Assembly (NCBI GenBank): GCA_035771165.1
Contig: JAWNZC010000223.1
Location: 248,001-312,000, forward strand
Direction of reading: 5' to 3'
From: Paragorgia papillata
Taxonomy: Eukaryota; Cnidaria; Anthozoa; Scleralcyonacea; Coralliidae
Length of the DNA: 64,000 bases
This document shows, piece after piece, positions 33,246-42,427 of this stretch (the first letter of the stretch is position 1; each line of letters begins with the position of its first letter). Below the pieces are notes generated by a model that was given only the letters and a program-made list of their open reading frames with translations, had not been told where the DNA came from and ran no database searches. Both the position numbers and the translations under genes were made by a program.

Positions 33246-34627
33246 TTGTGGGGGAGAATACCCACACAGTAGCCCCTGGCCAGCTAAGGGCAAGATTCGT
33301 CACTATTGCAAAAAGCCAAATCATTTCAAGAGAAGCTGTATGAAGCTTAGAAAGAAAGAACCCATCAACAAGATCTTGACAGACTCTCTAGCAAACGATT
33401 TGAAAGCCTCGGATTCAGCATCTGCATCAAGTGAAGACGAATACTCTTATGGAGTCCACTGTGATGAGCATGTGGTGAACATCCTAAGTGAGAAAACACC
33501 AAAAGTGTCAGTAAAATTGAATGATACTGAATGCCAAATGTTGATTGATACAGGTGCCTCTGTGAACATCATAGATGAAACTGTGTACAAGCAGATAGGT
33601 CAGCCAACTTTGAAAAAACATGCAACCAAAGGATTATACCCTTATGGTGGAGGTCAGCCACTAAAGGTGGTAGGACGGTGCAACTTGCTGGTCGAAACCA
33701 GCAAGAAAATCCAAAGTCACGACTTTTACGTCGTCTCAGGCAATCATGGTTCACTCCTGGGGTATTCCACCTCTACTGAACTTGATCTCATCGCAGTCTT
33801 AAACAACATCACTGATCCCCATGTCAAGTACAAGAATCTCTTGAAACTGAAGGACACGACAGTTAAGCTTCACATCGATGAAACCATTAAACCAGTTGCA
33901 CAGACACAGCGAAGAACACCCTTTCATGTACGGAGCAAGGTGGAGAATGAAATCGAAAACCTTCTGAAAGAGGACATCATCGAGGAAGTTGAGGCTACCC
34001 CCACTCCATGGGTGTTTCCTATCGTCACACCATCAAAGAAAGAGCCATGGACCATAAGGCTGTGTGTTGACATGCGTGAACCCAACAAAGCCATCCAACG
34101 CGAAAGATACCAAATGCCAACAATTGATGAACTTATCAATGATTTGAACGGTGCTAAAGTATTTAGCAAGCTGGACTTGCGTGCTGGCTATCACCAACTA
34201 GAATTAGAAACCGATTCACGATACATCACCACATTCAGCACACACATCGGTATCTATCGTTATAAACGCCTCAATTTTGGTATATGCTCAGCATTGGAAA
34301 TATTTCAAGAAGCCATCCACAATGTCATTCGAGAAAGAACATGCAAAGAACATCGCAGATGACATCATAATCTGTGGTACAACTCAGGAACAACATGACA
34401 TCGCACTAGAGGCAACATTCCAAAGGCTCAATGAAAGACGCTTAACCTTGAATAAAGAAAAGTGTGAATTTAACAAAGATGAAGTAGAGTTTTTTGGCCT
34501 AGTTTTCAATGCGAATGGGGTGTCACCAGACCCAAAGAAAGTTGAGTCCGTACAGAAAGCACAAGCACCAAGCAACGTATCCGAAGTAAAGAGCTTCCTC
34601 GGCATGATGAATTATTGTGCACGATAG
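33112..34627 (+). pseudogene. Gypsy nucleocapsid, protease and reverse transcriptase
   Basis: CINCGG and NHFKRSC mark the nucleocapsid. MLIDTGASVNIID is the aspartic protease active site (DTGA). RT runs through WVFPIVTPSKKEPWTIRLCV, FSKLDLRAGYHQLEL (first Asp), YKRLNFGICSALEIFQ and, after a shift near 34345, IADDIIICG (the DD pair). It continues through EFFGLVFNANGVSPDPKKVE to FLGMMNYCAR and a stop at 34627. The normal thumb-to-RNase H linker is missing after NYCAR, an internal deletion. Inactive. Confidence 0.85.
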
Positions 34628-35172
34628 AAATCATCGTTGATGCTAGTCCCGTTGGACTGGGTGCCATGCTAGAACAAAATGGAAGAATTGTGGCTTTTGC
34701 TAGTAGGGCTCTGTCCGACACAGAGACCAGATACTGCCAAACAGAACGTGACGCTCTGGCGATCGTGTGGGCTTGTGAGCATTTTGATATGTTTGTAAGA
34801 GGGGCGAAGGATTTCAAAGTAATAACGGACCACAAGCCACTTGGGAGGATCTGGCAGAAGTCGAGACCACTACTGCGCATTGAGAGATGGGGTTTGAGAT
34901 TGCAACCATATAAATTTTCTATCGAGTATCGCCCAGGTGCAAATAAACCTGCTGACTACATGTCCAGGCACCCAGATGTATCCGAAGCCAAAGTCACGTC
35001 CCGTGAACAGAAACTTGCTGAGCATTATGTTAATTTCATCGCGGAAACATCGATTCCGACTGCTATGACACTCGAGGAGGTCAAGACTACAAGTTCAGAC
35101 AAGACTTTAATGAAAGCCATGGAGTATGTACACACAGGACGGTGGTTTGAGATCAACACCTTAAAAGATTGA
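34628..35172 (+). pseudogene. Gypsy RNase H and linker
   Basis: IEIIVDASPVGLGAML, IVAFASRALSDTETRYCQTE, VITDHKPL, KFSIEYRPGANKPADYMSRH. The first Asp, the Glu of QTE and the Asp of TDH are present, so the RNase H core looks whole. A TGA at the end separates it from the integrase frame. Confidence 0.82.
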
Positions 35173-35175
35173 GAA

Positions 35176-36487
35176 GTGAATGTCAAGGAACTGCAACAAC
35201 TGAGCAATGCTCGCGAAGAGCTTACTTGTTCAGATAACGTGCTTCTACGCAGATGCAAGATTGTAATGCCTACCAAGTTGCGCGATAAAGCAGTAGCTCT
35301 GGCACATGAAGGCCATCAAGGGATGAACAGGACTAAGGCATTCATTAGATCAAAGGTGTGGTTTCCACGACTGAATGAGAAAGTTGAAAAGGCTGTACAG
35401 AACTGTTTGGCTTGCCAAACTACGTATGCTGGCCCAGAGCGAATGGAAGCCTTGAACATGTCGGAAATGCCTGAAAAAGCGTGGGAACATCTTAGTATGG
35501 ATTTTTGCAGTCCACTCCCAACTGGGGAATATCTGCTCGTCGTCATCGATGAATATTCCAGATATCCCATAGTAGAGATAACGAAGTCAGTCTCTGCAAA
35601 CGCTACTATAACTGTTGTCGACAAAGTGCTATCAACTTTTGGATACCCACAAGTGCTCAAGACCGACAACAGAAGCCCATTTAACTCTCAATCATTTGAC
35701 AAATTCGCAGGCTACAGTGGTTTTACCCACAGGAGAATAACCCCACATTGGCCGAGGGCTAATGCCCAAGCCGAAGCATTCAACAAGCCACTTATTAAAG
35801 CTGTGAGAGCGGCAGTCGTTGAAGGCAAGAATTGGAAGCAAGAACTTCAAACGTTTTTGCGCCAGTATCGTGCTACTCCACACCCTTCAAGGCTTCAGTC
35901 CATCTCAGCTTATGTTTGGACGCGAGTCGCAAACAAGATTACCACGAATCGCCACTCCTACCACCGAAACTACAATCGAACGGCAAGCAAGGCTGAATGA
36001 CAACCTGGCGAAGGACAATATGAAGCGGTACACAGACAAGACGAAACATGCATCTCCAGCCGACCTTAAAGTTGGTGACACCGTATTAGTAAAGAATGAA
36101 ACGAGACAAAATAAGATGGCTCCGTTCTACAACCCGACGCCACACACCATCATTGCAAAGAATGGGAGTATGATAACAGCTGCAACAGAAGACAAGCAAA
36201 TCGCTCGCAATTCATCTTGTTTCAAGAAAGCGCCCGAGCCCATTTCCCAGAACGAAGCAGAGCTGCCAAAGCTGGGAGTAAGAATGTCAGAAAGCGATGG
36301 TCACCCGAAGAGATGTCAAAACAAAGCGACTAAAGAGTCGAGAAACGAGTCAATGTCCTCGAACAATGAGTCAAGTTCACCCACCGCAACAGGAACGAAC
36401 AAGAAGGGAGGGGAGAGGATGATAGGTGTGCCAACGCGCCCTACCCGCATTCGGAGAAAACCAGCACATTTAAAGGACTTTATATAA
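35176..36487 (+). pseudogene. Gypsy integrase, one frameshift
   Basis: The HHCC zinc domain reads HEGHQGMNRTK...NCLACQTTY. The catalytic core has MDFCSPLPTGEY (D), LKTDNRSPFNS (D) and ANAQAEAFNKPL (E). A frameshift near 35890 moves to the second frame with SPSQLMFGRESQTRLP, then HASPADLKVGDTVLVKNETR (SH3-like C-terminal domain) and a Lys/Arg-rich end, RPTRIRRKPAHLKDF. The protein would join element DNA to the host chromosome; this copy is broken. Confidence 0.85.
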
Positions 36488-36713
36488 TATTAGCACTGAG
36501 TAGGAATAGTGTTGGTGTGAAAACCGTGAGTCATATAAACTATTACAATTTAAGTTAACTTAAACCTTGACTTACTTTAATAGGTTACTGTTGATATTTT
36601 GTTTAACTTTGTTTGTTGTTATTCCCTACATTTTATATAGGGTATAGCGTACTAGTTGTTGACAGCATGTCTATTGTTGTGCAAATAGTCACTTTAACTC
36701 ATTTGGGGAGAGA

Positions 36714-36895
36714 TGTAGTGTCCAGGGCCCAAGTGGGTTTTGGAGTGAGCCCGCAAGGGATCTCGCGGGGAAAAGGAACGTAGAAGGGACGTACACGAGG
36801 AAACAGGATGGTTATGTATGTGAAGAACAAGGGAGTGATAAATATATATTTTGTACAAATGTAATCTGTTATAAGTGCAATGCGAGAACTCTACA
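36714..36895 (+). repeat. Gypsy 3' LTR, 182 bp
   Basis: It begins TGTAGTGTCCAGGGCCCAAG, ends CTCTACA, and follows the purine-rich GGGGAGAGA. Its first 50 bp match 30922-30970 with few differences. Confidence 0.9.
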
Positions 36896-36995
36896 AACCC
36901 TATCAACAGTAACATCAGAATTATTTACATGAATACATGTAAACGTAACCCATGGTGTACTCTTTGATCCTAAGATGTTACCCATAACTCTAAAG

Positions 36996-37003
36996 TATAT
37001 AAA
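36996..37003 (+). promoter_or_regulatory. TATA box for the + strand virus-like genes
   Basis: TATATAAA lies 53 bp upstream of ATG 37056, in DNA that continues the virus-like block after the gypsy target duplication. Confidence 0.4.
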
Positions 37004-37055
37004 CTAGTAAACGACACAACATTCACACACTTTTATTTACAAAAAAAAAGATAAA

Positions 37056-37270
37056 ATGTCTAAGCACGACTATGTCAATATTGAAGTATATTTAGAAAAA
37101 AATAATATTTTTTTATTAAAAATAATATATTTATTTTGTCGATGACAACGACGATTGTGTTATGTTTTCCCCGTTTCTTCTTAAAGAATGTTTGGGCGAT
37201 TTCTACAAAGAAGACGACGATGTTGTAAGAAAAATCGAACCCTATACCGTAAGACTTCGATTTTTTTAAA
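37056..37270 (+). pseudogene. small acidic viral ORF, frameshifted
   Basis: It starts MSKHDYVNIEVYLEKNNIFL and, after a frame change in the AT-rich run near 37110-37130, ends with the acidic stretch FVDDNDDCVMFSPFLLKECL and then VRLRFF. The TAA is directly followed by the ATG of the next ORF (TAAATG). Function unknown; the tight spacing matches the rest of the cluster. Confidence 0.4.
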
Positions 37271-37479
37271 TGAAACAAAAAATATTACAACTTCCAAGTG
37301 ACATTACGTACAAAATAGAATGTTTAATAGACTTCATAGAAAAACATAAAAACAATTACTTTGGAATAAGAGCAATACATGCTATTTATTCAAGAAGATG
37401 GCAAGAACTAAATTCGTGTACAATAGAAAAAAAGGTCAAAATATCAGAAACGTGGTTCGTTGTAAAAGTGATACAGTAA
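37270..37479 (+). CDS. hypothetical protein, 69 aa, overlaps SET gene
   Basis: The ORF starts MKQKILQLPSDITYKIECLI, followed by IHAIYSRRWQELN. Its last 82 bp overlap the SET gene in another frame. An Arg/Trp-rich C-terminal half and a helical N-terminal half are all that can be seen. It could also be a broken 5' extension of the SET gene. Confidence 0.35.
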   Translation: MKQKILQLPSDITYKIECLIDFIEKHKNNYFGIRAIHAIYSRRWQELNSCTIEKKVKISETWFVVKVIQ

Positions 37480-37921
37480 AACATGTACAATGTAAAAAAA
37501 GAACAGCACATACAAAAACATGCTGGATTCATTTAGCAAAAGAAGATAATCTTCGTATTAAACCGTCAAACATACCTAATGCTGGTAAAGGATTATTTGC
37601 GTGGAAAATACCATTCCTCAGAAAAAAGATAATCGCCCGATTCTCAGGACGTAAAACCACAAAGAGAAATATTGATCGTGACTTTGGTAACGCACGTGCT
37701 ACGTATGCAGTATGCGACAAAACAAGGGTAGATGTATCGATGCTAACAAGTCTACTGATGGCGCAGCACGGTATGCAAACGATGCTCGAAATTCGCGCTT
37801 TAATAACAACACACACCTGTTAAAAAACAGGCGGGTGCGAAAATTTTCACTCAAATCAAAACAAAGGATAGAACCACACAAAGAAATAATCACAAATTAT
37901 GCAAACGAATATTGGTTATAA
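37398..37921 (+). pseudogene. SET-domain lysine methyltransferase-like, one frameshift
   Basis: The first frame has HVQCKKRTAHTKTCWIHLAK (Cys/His element) and IKPSNIPNAGKGLFAWK, the start of a SET domain. The second frame from about 37725 has CIDANKSTDGAARYANDARN, then NNNTHLLKNRRV and EIITNYANEYW. DA...S..ARYANDA corresponds to the SAM/catalytic NHS-like motif and EIITNYANEYW to the family's final Tyr-containing motif. SET enzymes methylate lysines, often on histones. The domain is short like viral SET proteins. A one-base frameshift in AAAACAAGGG near 37725 interrupts it. Confidence 0.7.
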
Positions 37922-38088
37922 CATATTTTTTTTATTTAATAAAATTTATTTTTAAAAAAATTCGTTTTTTTAAAAATTCGTATTTTTAAAAAAGAGTCGA
38001 GCGTGTTGTATTAATATTTACATAAAAAATATAAAATACATGTTTCTGCATATAATCTAAATTTTTACATAATAATTTGTGTTGATTT
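37922..38088. terminator. convergent 3' region between SET and Fic genes
   Basis: AT-rich DNA with TTTTTAAAAAAATTCGT and a diverged partner in tandem. AATAAAAT at about 37938 is a plausible poly(A) signal for the + strand SET gene. The two genes converge here. Confidence 0.4.
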
Positions 38089-38520
38089 TTAGTCTATTTT
38101 ACACACAATATAATTTTTAAGTATGGCTACCAATCCCTTTCCAATTCTTCCATTACCATCCGAAAACGGGTGAATATATTCAAATATAAAATATATTAAC
38201 TCCAAAATATTTAGGGTTTTTTTATTCTCATCGTAAAATCTATCTAATTTTTGCATATAAATATTAATAAACTGCGGTAAAATTCCACAATGGTTACCCA
38301 CATGTCTATCTCGTTGTGCAAAATATCCACGGTCATCAGTCAACATACAACGTTTGTGTATAAATTTAACTATATCGCTTATCTTCATACGATCTATATG
38401 TTGCTCTATAAGTTGTTTTAAAGAATTAGCAAACTTTGCACATTTAAACCAAAACAATTCATCTTCATCCTCATCTTCTTCCATTCTAACAACATCGTAT
38501 ACGAATGTTTTCAGTTTCAA
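38089..38520 (-). CDS. Fic/Fido-domain protein (AMP-transferase-like)
   Basis: IHPFSDGNGRIGK (His at about residue 117) is the Fic active-site loop, consensus HPFx(D/E)GNGRxxR, with the last Arg replaced by Lys. Upstream, GYFAQRDRHVGN and PQFINIYMQKLDRF match the flap and helix before the loop. Fic proteins transfer AMP or other nucleotides to target proteins. The N-terminus is acidic (MEEDEDEDE); the first ATG is Met-13, and the frame stays open to about 38600 without an ATG, so the true start is uncertain. The C-terminus ends soon after the loop, shorter than usual. It lies in the minus-strand row next to the pX-like peptide. Confidence 0.75.
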   Translation of the reverse strand: MKLKTFVYDVVRMEEDEDEDELFWFKCAKFANSLKQLIEQHIDRMKISDIVKFIHKRCMLTDDRGYFAQRDRHVGNHCGILPQFINIYMQKLDRFYDENKKTLNILELIYFIFEYIHPFSDGNGRIGKGLVAILKNYIVCKID

Positions 38521-38579
38521 AAAATGTATCCTTTCAATCGGTACAACAATAACAAACGATAAAATTTCAGCATTTTTTT

Positions 38580-38741
38580 TTATCCTAGAACACTTCGAAG
38601 CAAACTAGGTAAAATACTAAATAAAAAACCTCCTCTCTGTCGTTTATATTTCTTCCTTTTATGTCTTACTCTTCGAAAACGTTTTTGTTTTTTACGTTTT
38701 AATTCATTTGTAAATTTTCGATTCATAAGCGGATAAACCAT
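38580..38741 (-). CDS. small basic-GG-hydrophobic peptide 2 (virion pX/mu-like?)
   Basis: A 53-aa ORF. It starts MVYPLMNRKF, followed by an Arg/Lys run (KRKKQKRFRRVRHKRKKYKR), then GG and the hydrophobic FLFSILPSLLRSVLG. The layout matches the peptide at 28396-28503 and the small core proteins of adenovirus-related elements, by layout only. Its start codon lies in the left arm of a 56-bp inverted repeat, so the 5' end of the gene is duplicated in mirror image. Confidence 0.5.
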   Translation of the reverse strand: MVYPLMNRKFTNELKRKKQKRFRRVRHKRKKYKRQRGGFLFSILPSLLRSVLG

Positions 38742-38948
38742 TCTTCCTATCACACCAAAAATTAAAATAAGAATAGGGTTAACAATACATATAATTGTTA
38801 ACCCTATTCTTATTTTAATTTTTGGTGTGACAGGAAGAATGGTTTATCCATTTATTAAACTAAACATTTTTATTGTTTTATATATGTATATATATATATA
38901 TTAATATATATACATACATATATAAAACAATAACATTTTTTAGTTTAA
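38731..38948. repeat. two adjacent hairpins
   Basis: Hairpin 1: arms 38731-38786 and 38794-38849 (56 bp each, one mismatch) with a 7-nt loop. Hairpin 2: arms from TTAAACTAAA at 38855 to TTTAGTTTAA ending 38948, mostly (TA)-type DNA in the middle. Both arms of hairpin 1 contain ATGGTTTATCC, so two copies of one gene start face away from each other. Hairpin 2 has TTAA at both ends, which would suit a piggyBac-type MITE. Confidence 0.88.
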
Positions 38949-38955
38949 TTCAAGA

Positions 38956-39237
38956 GTGAATTATTGCAAGAACACAACGCGGTGGTTATTCCAGGGTATA
39001 CCAAGACAACGAGGAAAGAAAAAAAGAAAACAAAAAAGTGGAAAACTAACAGCAAACGTCACAAATAAAATCCTCTCGGAGGTTGTAAAAGGAACAAAAA
39101 TGTTTGACAATATGATCGGGACAAATTATAAAAAAATTAAAAAACGTATAGTTAGAAAAAATCAAAAAGGGGGTATAGCTACACCTCTTCCATGGAATGG
39201 GTATGGAATGAGTATAGACCGATTCCTTATTCATTAA
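38956..39237 (+). CDS. hypothetical basic protein, 93 aa
   Basis: The ORF has a Lys/Arg-rich centre (QRGKKKRKQKSGKL and KKIKKRIVRKNQKGG) and ends GYGMSIDRFLIH. A basic run followed by KGG recalls the two small peptides of this cluster, but there is no hydrophobic tail. The function is unknown. It lies beyond the hairpins and points away from the Fic/pX genes. Confidence 0.4.
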   Translation: MNYCKNTTRWLFQGIPRQRGKKKRKQKSGKLTANVTNKILSEVVKGTKMFDNMIGTNYKKIKKRIVRKNQKGGIATPLPWNGYGMSIDRFLIH

Positions 39238-39457
39238 ACAATAAAAATAAATAACACAAATTCGTTTCTATTTCTCTTTATTTGTTATAATTTTTTGAAC
39301 AAAAATACATTTCCATTTTTACACTGTTCTCTTCCCATTCGTCAGTCTCGTGGTTCATCTCTGTTCACGTCTTTAACTTTAAATTAAAATTTTCTTCATA
39401 AATCACTCTCTTTTTCATAAGGTGATCGGTATTAAACATTTTATCATCAAATGTATA

Positions 39458-39860
39458 CTAATACCCACGGACAGGTCCATAATAATCCTCTTTATCACTC
39501 ACCAGTTCAAATATAAGACGCTGTTCTGTCTCACCATCAAATGAAGTAAACGCTTCACTTTTACGCAGTGTGAGATATGTCGGGATACAAAATTCCCGTA
39601 GTATAACCGGTGAAAGATAATTAGCTTTTTCAACCGTTTTCCCCATTCTATTCAATGCAAAACTGTCGTCGTTGTGTCCTATTTGAATATACGCTCCTTG
39701 CTTCTTATTTATAACCGCAAATATCAAATTTCACCGCCCACGCACTCCATTGAAAGCAACTCGAACACAAATTTTATTTTCTTCAAAATCCTTATACACA
39801 CAGCTCACGCAATCACTGAGTGTTGACACTATTCGTGCTGTGTAAATTAAGATCGATTAC
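39458..39860 (-). pseudogene. hypothetical viral-cluster protein
   Basis: The main part (39727-39458) reads IFAVINKKQGAYIQIGHNDD and FTSFDGETEQRLIFELVSDK. In the same frame upstream, past a TGA near 39732, an open stretch from about 39860 reads TARIVSTLSDCVSCVYKDFE and KICVRVAFNGVRG. One gene broken by a single stop is likely. No family is recognised. Confidence 0.35.
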
Positions 39861-40431
39861 AGTGTTTGCGCGCCGATAAATTGTGTTTTTACAATTTTTT
39901 AATTTTTTCGTAAACCAACACGAAAAAATAACATCTGTCATCGATTACACTGTTGCCTGCTGATTATCATTTTTTCTTCAAAATAATACATATTTTCGTA
40001 AAATAACCCCGCGATATAACTCTTGCGCAAACATTTCATTCTCACAAACTCTCGTTTCTCCTCATCTTTTTTAATCGTTTCGTATAAAACATACGCATAA
40101 AAAACTATACACCATACTATTTATTACCCGCTGCGAACACCAATCCAATTACAAATACGTGTATTCAAAAAACTGTTTGATATTACACAAACTATACTAT
40201 AAATATATTAACACACACCACATTGTTTAAAAAAAGATGATTTAATGATATATACGCAACGTATATTATTATACATATAGCGTCTATATATTAAGATTTA
40301 ATGATACATATGCTGTGTTCATTATCCATTTGTTGGAATCTGTCTCCAATAAATATTTATCTGTCTCAAAAATTCCTTCGCAAATACTTGGTACATATGG
40401 TATTTTTTCTGATTCGTCTCTCTCTCTCTCT
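39861..40431. other. AT-rich spacer in the virus-like block
   Basis: No ORF or motif I can support. Two short diverged repeats, TACGCAACGTATATTATTAT and GATTTAATGATATATAC/GATTTAATGATACATAT, lie at 40240-40310. A (TC)n run precedes the paralogue copy at 40432. Confidence 0.4.
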
Positions 40432-40686
40432 TCAACACACATAATGACCTATTGCATTAGCGTAATCATAACCACCCATGTATAATGTATAAAAATATTT
40501 AACCTCAAGACTTGGGTAAACACCAACCGTATTCTCAGCTTGATAATAAATCCTTTGAACGGGTGTTGAGTTAGCCAGACCAGCAGATTTCACCACATCT
40601 ATCACCTTAAAGCGTGTACCAGGGCATCTATTCAACAGAGTCTGAATTGCCTCGTATGCAATAAACCTAGCTTGATCTCTATTCAT
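40432..40686 (-). CDS. paralogous ~84-aa protein, copy 1
   Basis: A complete ORF starting MNRDQARFIAYEAIQTLLNR, then CPGTRFKVIDVV, and ending GGYDYANAIGHYVC. It is clearly related along its whole length to copy 2 at 44252-43989, with shared MNRDQA-FI-Y, PGTRFKV-DV, YP and TLY-G-Y blocks. No known domain is recognised; the size and mixed helix/strand pattern fit a small nucleic-acid- or protein-binding fold, but that is a guess. The 5' flank also matches copy 2 up to the point where the LINE tail begins at 40738. Confidence 0.6.
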   Translation of the reverse strand: MNRDQARFIAYEAIQTLLNRCPGTRFKVIDVVKSAGLANSTPVQRIYYQAENTVGVYPSLEVKYFYTLYMGGYDYANAIGHYVC

Positions 40687-40737
40687 ATTTACAGTTGGTT
40701 TTAGACTATGTTACTCAATGCAACTACACATGAAGTG

Positions 40738-40739
40738 TC

Positions 40740-40771
<32 letters not shown>

Positions 40772-42344
40772 TTATATTGCGCCTTTTACATAAAATGATC
40801 AAAAGCTCATTACAACAATATGATAACAAATATATACTTATGATTACAATTCTAAAACAGATGACTAAAGGTTAATTTAAAAAGTTAAGTTTTCAGGCAA
40901 GATTTAAAAGTCTCTAAAGATGAAACATTCCGGAGATCAACTGGAAGCTCATTCCAGAGTTTTGGTGCCGCCATACTAAATGATCGATCACCAAAGGTAC
41001 GTAACATTTTCCCTTTGGGAAATAATAAAACAGTGCTAGCACCAGAGCGCAACGAATACCGCGCGTGTCGCCTAACATTAATTAAATCACTGATATAAGG
41101 TGGTGCCATACCATGCATAGCCTTAAAAGTTAAAAGTAGAATTTTAAAATGTATCCTTAATCTAACTGGTAGCCAATGTAGTTCACGCAGAACAGGCGTT
41201 ATGTGGTCGTATTTCCTAGTGGAGGTTAACAATCGCGCCGCCGCATTCTGAACTCTCTGAAGCTTTACTATTTGGCAGTCTGGTAGTCCATAGAGAAGGC
41301 TATTACAGTAATCAATCCTGGTGGTAACAAATGCGTAAAAAAAACATTTCTAACTTATCCCTAGACTAGAAATACATGAACGCAACAACCCCTCGCCCGC
41401 TTTTACATTCTTTTTTAAAACACCCACCCACCCCCTGATTAAATTAAGCACTCCTAATATACAGCAAATACAAAAACAAACAGATATAAAAACAAATGAT
41501 GTTAAATCCTTGGGGTATTAAATTATACAATTTATGGATAGGTCGATAGGATGAGAAAACTGATTTAAATTATTTAATGGAAGTTGAACATATCAAAGCA
41601 AAATTTAGATTTCATTATTAAATTCTGGTTGTAAAAAATATATTGTTTTTAGGAGGTTTTGAAAGGGATTAATTTTAGCAAGCCTTTAAATGGCTTCTCT
41701 ATGCATGTACATTTTGCAAAGGCAGTATTAAAAGTAATTAACAGCTCAGAAATTACATTTATAATAGAGTCTGAGATAAAAACAATTCAGTAGAATCGGA
41801 TTCCAGAAAGAAGAATTCAAAAGACGTTTCAGTCGAAACACAGCCAAGAAAACCAACAAAGCCCATGAGTATTTTTAATAATAAAAAGTGCATGCACGTC
41901 CACCACGGTTAATATAAGCCTTAAAGGTAGTGTTTTAAGTTAGCTTTAGTTAAGCTGACTTATGGTTTGGATGAGCAAAGGGAAAGCACGAAAACGTGAA
42001 GCTGAATATTGTTTAGGTTAAGCGAAAACTTGAAAACAACAAGAATCCTACCGTTAACCACTTTAAGATGATTAATTTGACCATGGACTCACTGAGTGTC
42101 TTCAAACCAGGGCTACATACACTGCAGATCGAGTTTTTGTTTACCATACGGCGTTTGGTTTCTTCAAGTTCTCTGGTTTCTCTTCAAGATATATTAAACG
42201 GGTTGTTTGTATCCTTTTCTTCGTGCTCCATTTCATTTCGTTTCGTTTAAATAAACGAAAGCAAAACACTATTTGTTTGAGAGTTTATAGCTTTCTTCGT
42301 CGCTAGTCACCAGTGTCCAACTATTCTTACCGCGTGATACCGTA

Positions 42345-42427
<83 letters not shown>

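Larger units (their letters stand above)
30922..36895 (+). mobile_element. Gypsy LTR retrotransposon inserted in the virus-like block
   Basis: The 3' LTR is 36714-36895 (TGTAGTGTCC...CTCTACA). The 5' LTR survives only as 30922-30970 (TGAAGTGTCCAGGGCCC...). The perfect 5-bp target duplication AACCC lies at 30917-30921 and 36896-36900. Internal order is Gag, protease, RT, RNase H, integrase, standard for Ty3/Gypsy. Tc1-type DNA transposon material occupies 30973-32520 and replaces most of the 5' LTR and leader. The duplication shows that 30921 and 36896 were once adjacent, which joins the two halves of the viral cluster. Confidence 0.92.

Noticed and set aside
38880..38915. Replication origin in the (TA)-rich hairpin
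   Set aside because: AT-rich palindromes are common here and no initiator-binding repeats are visible.
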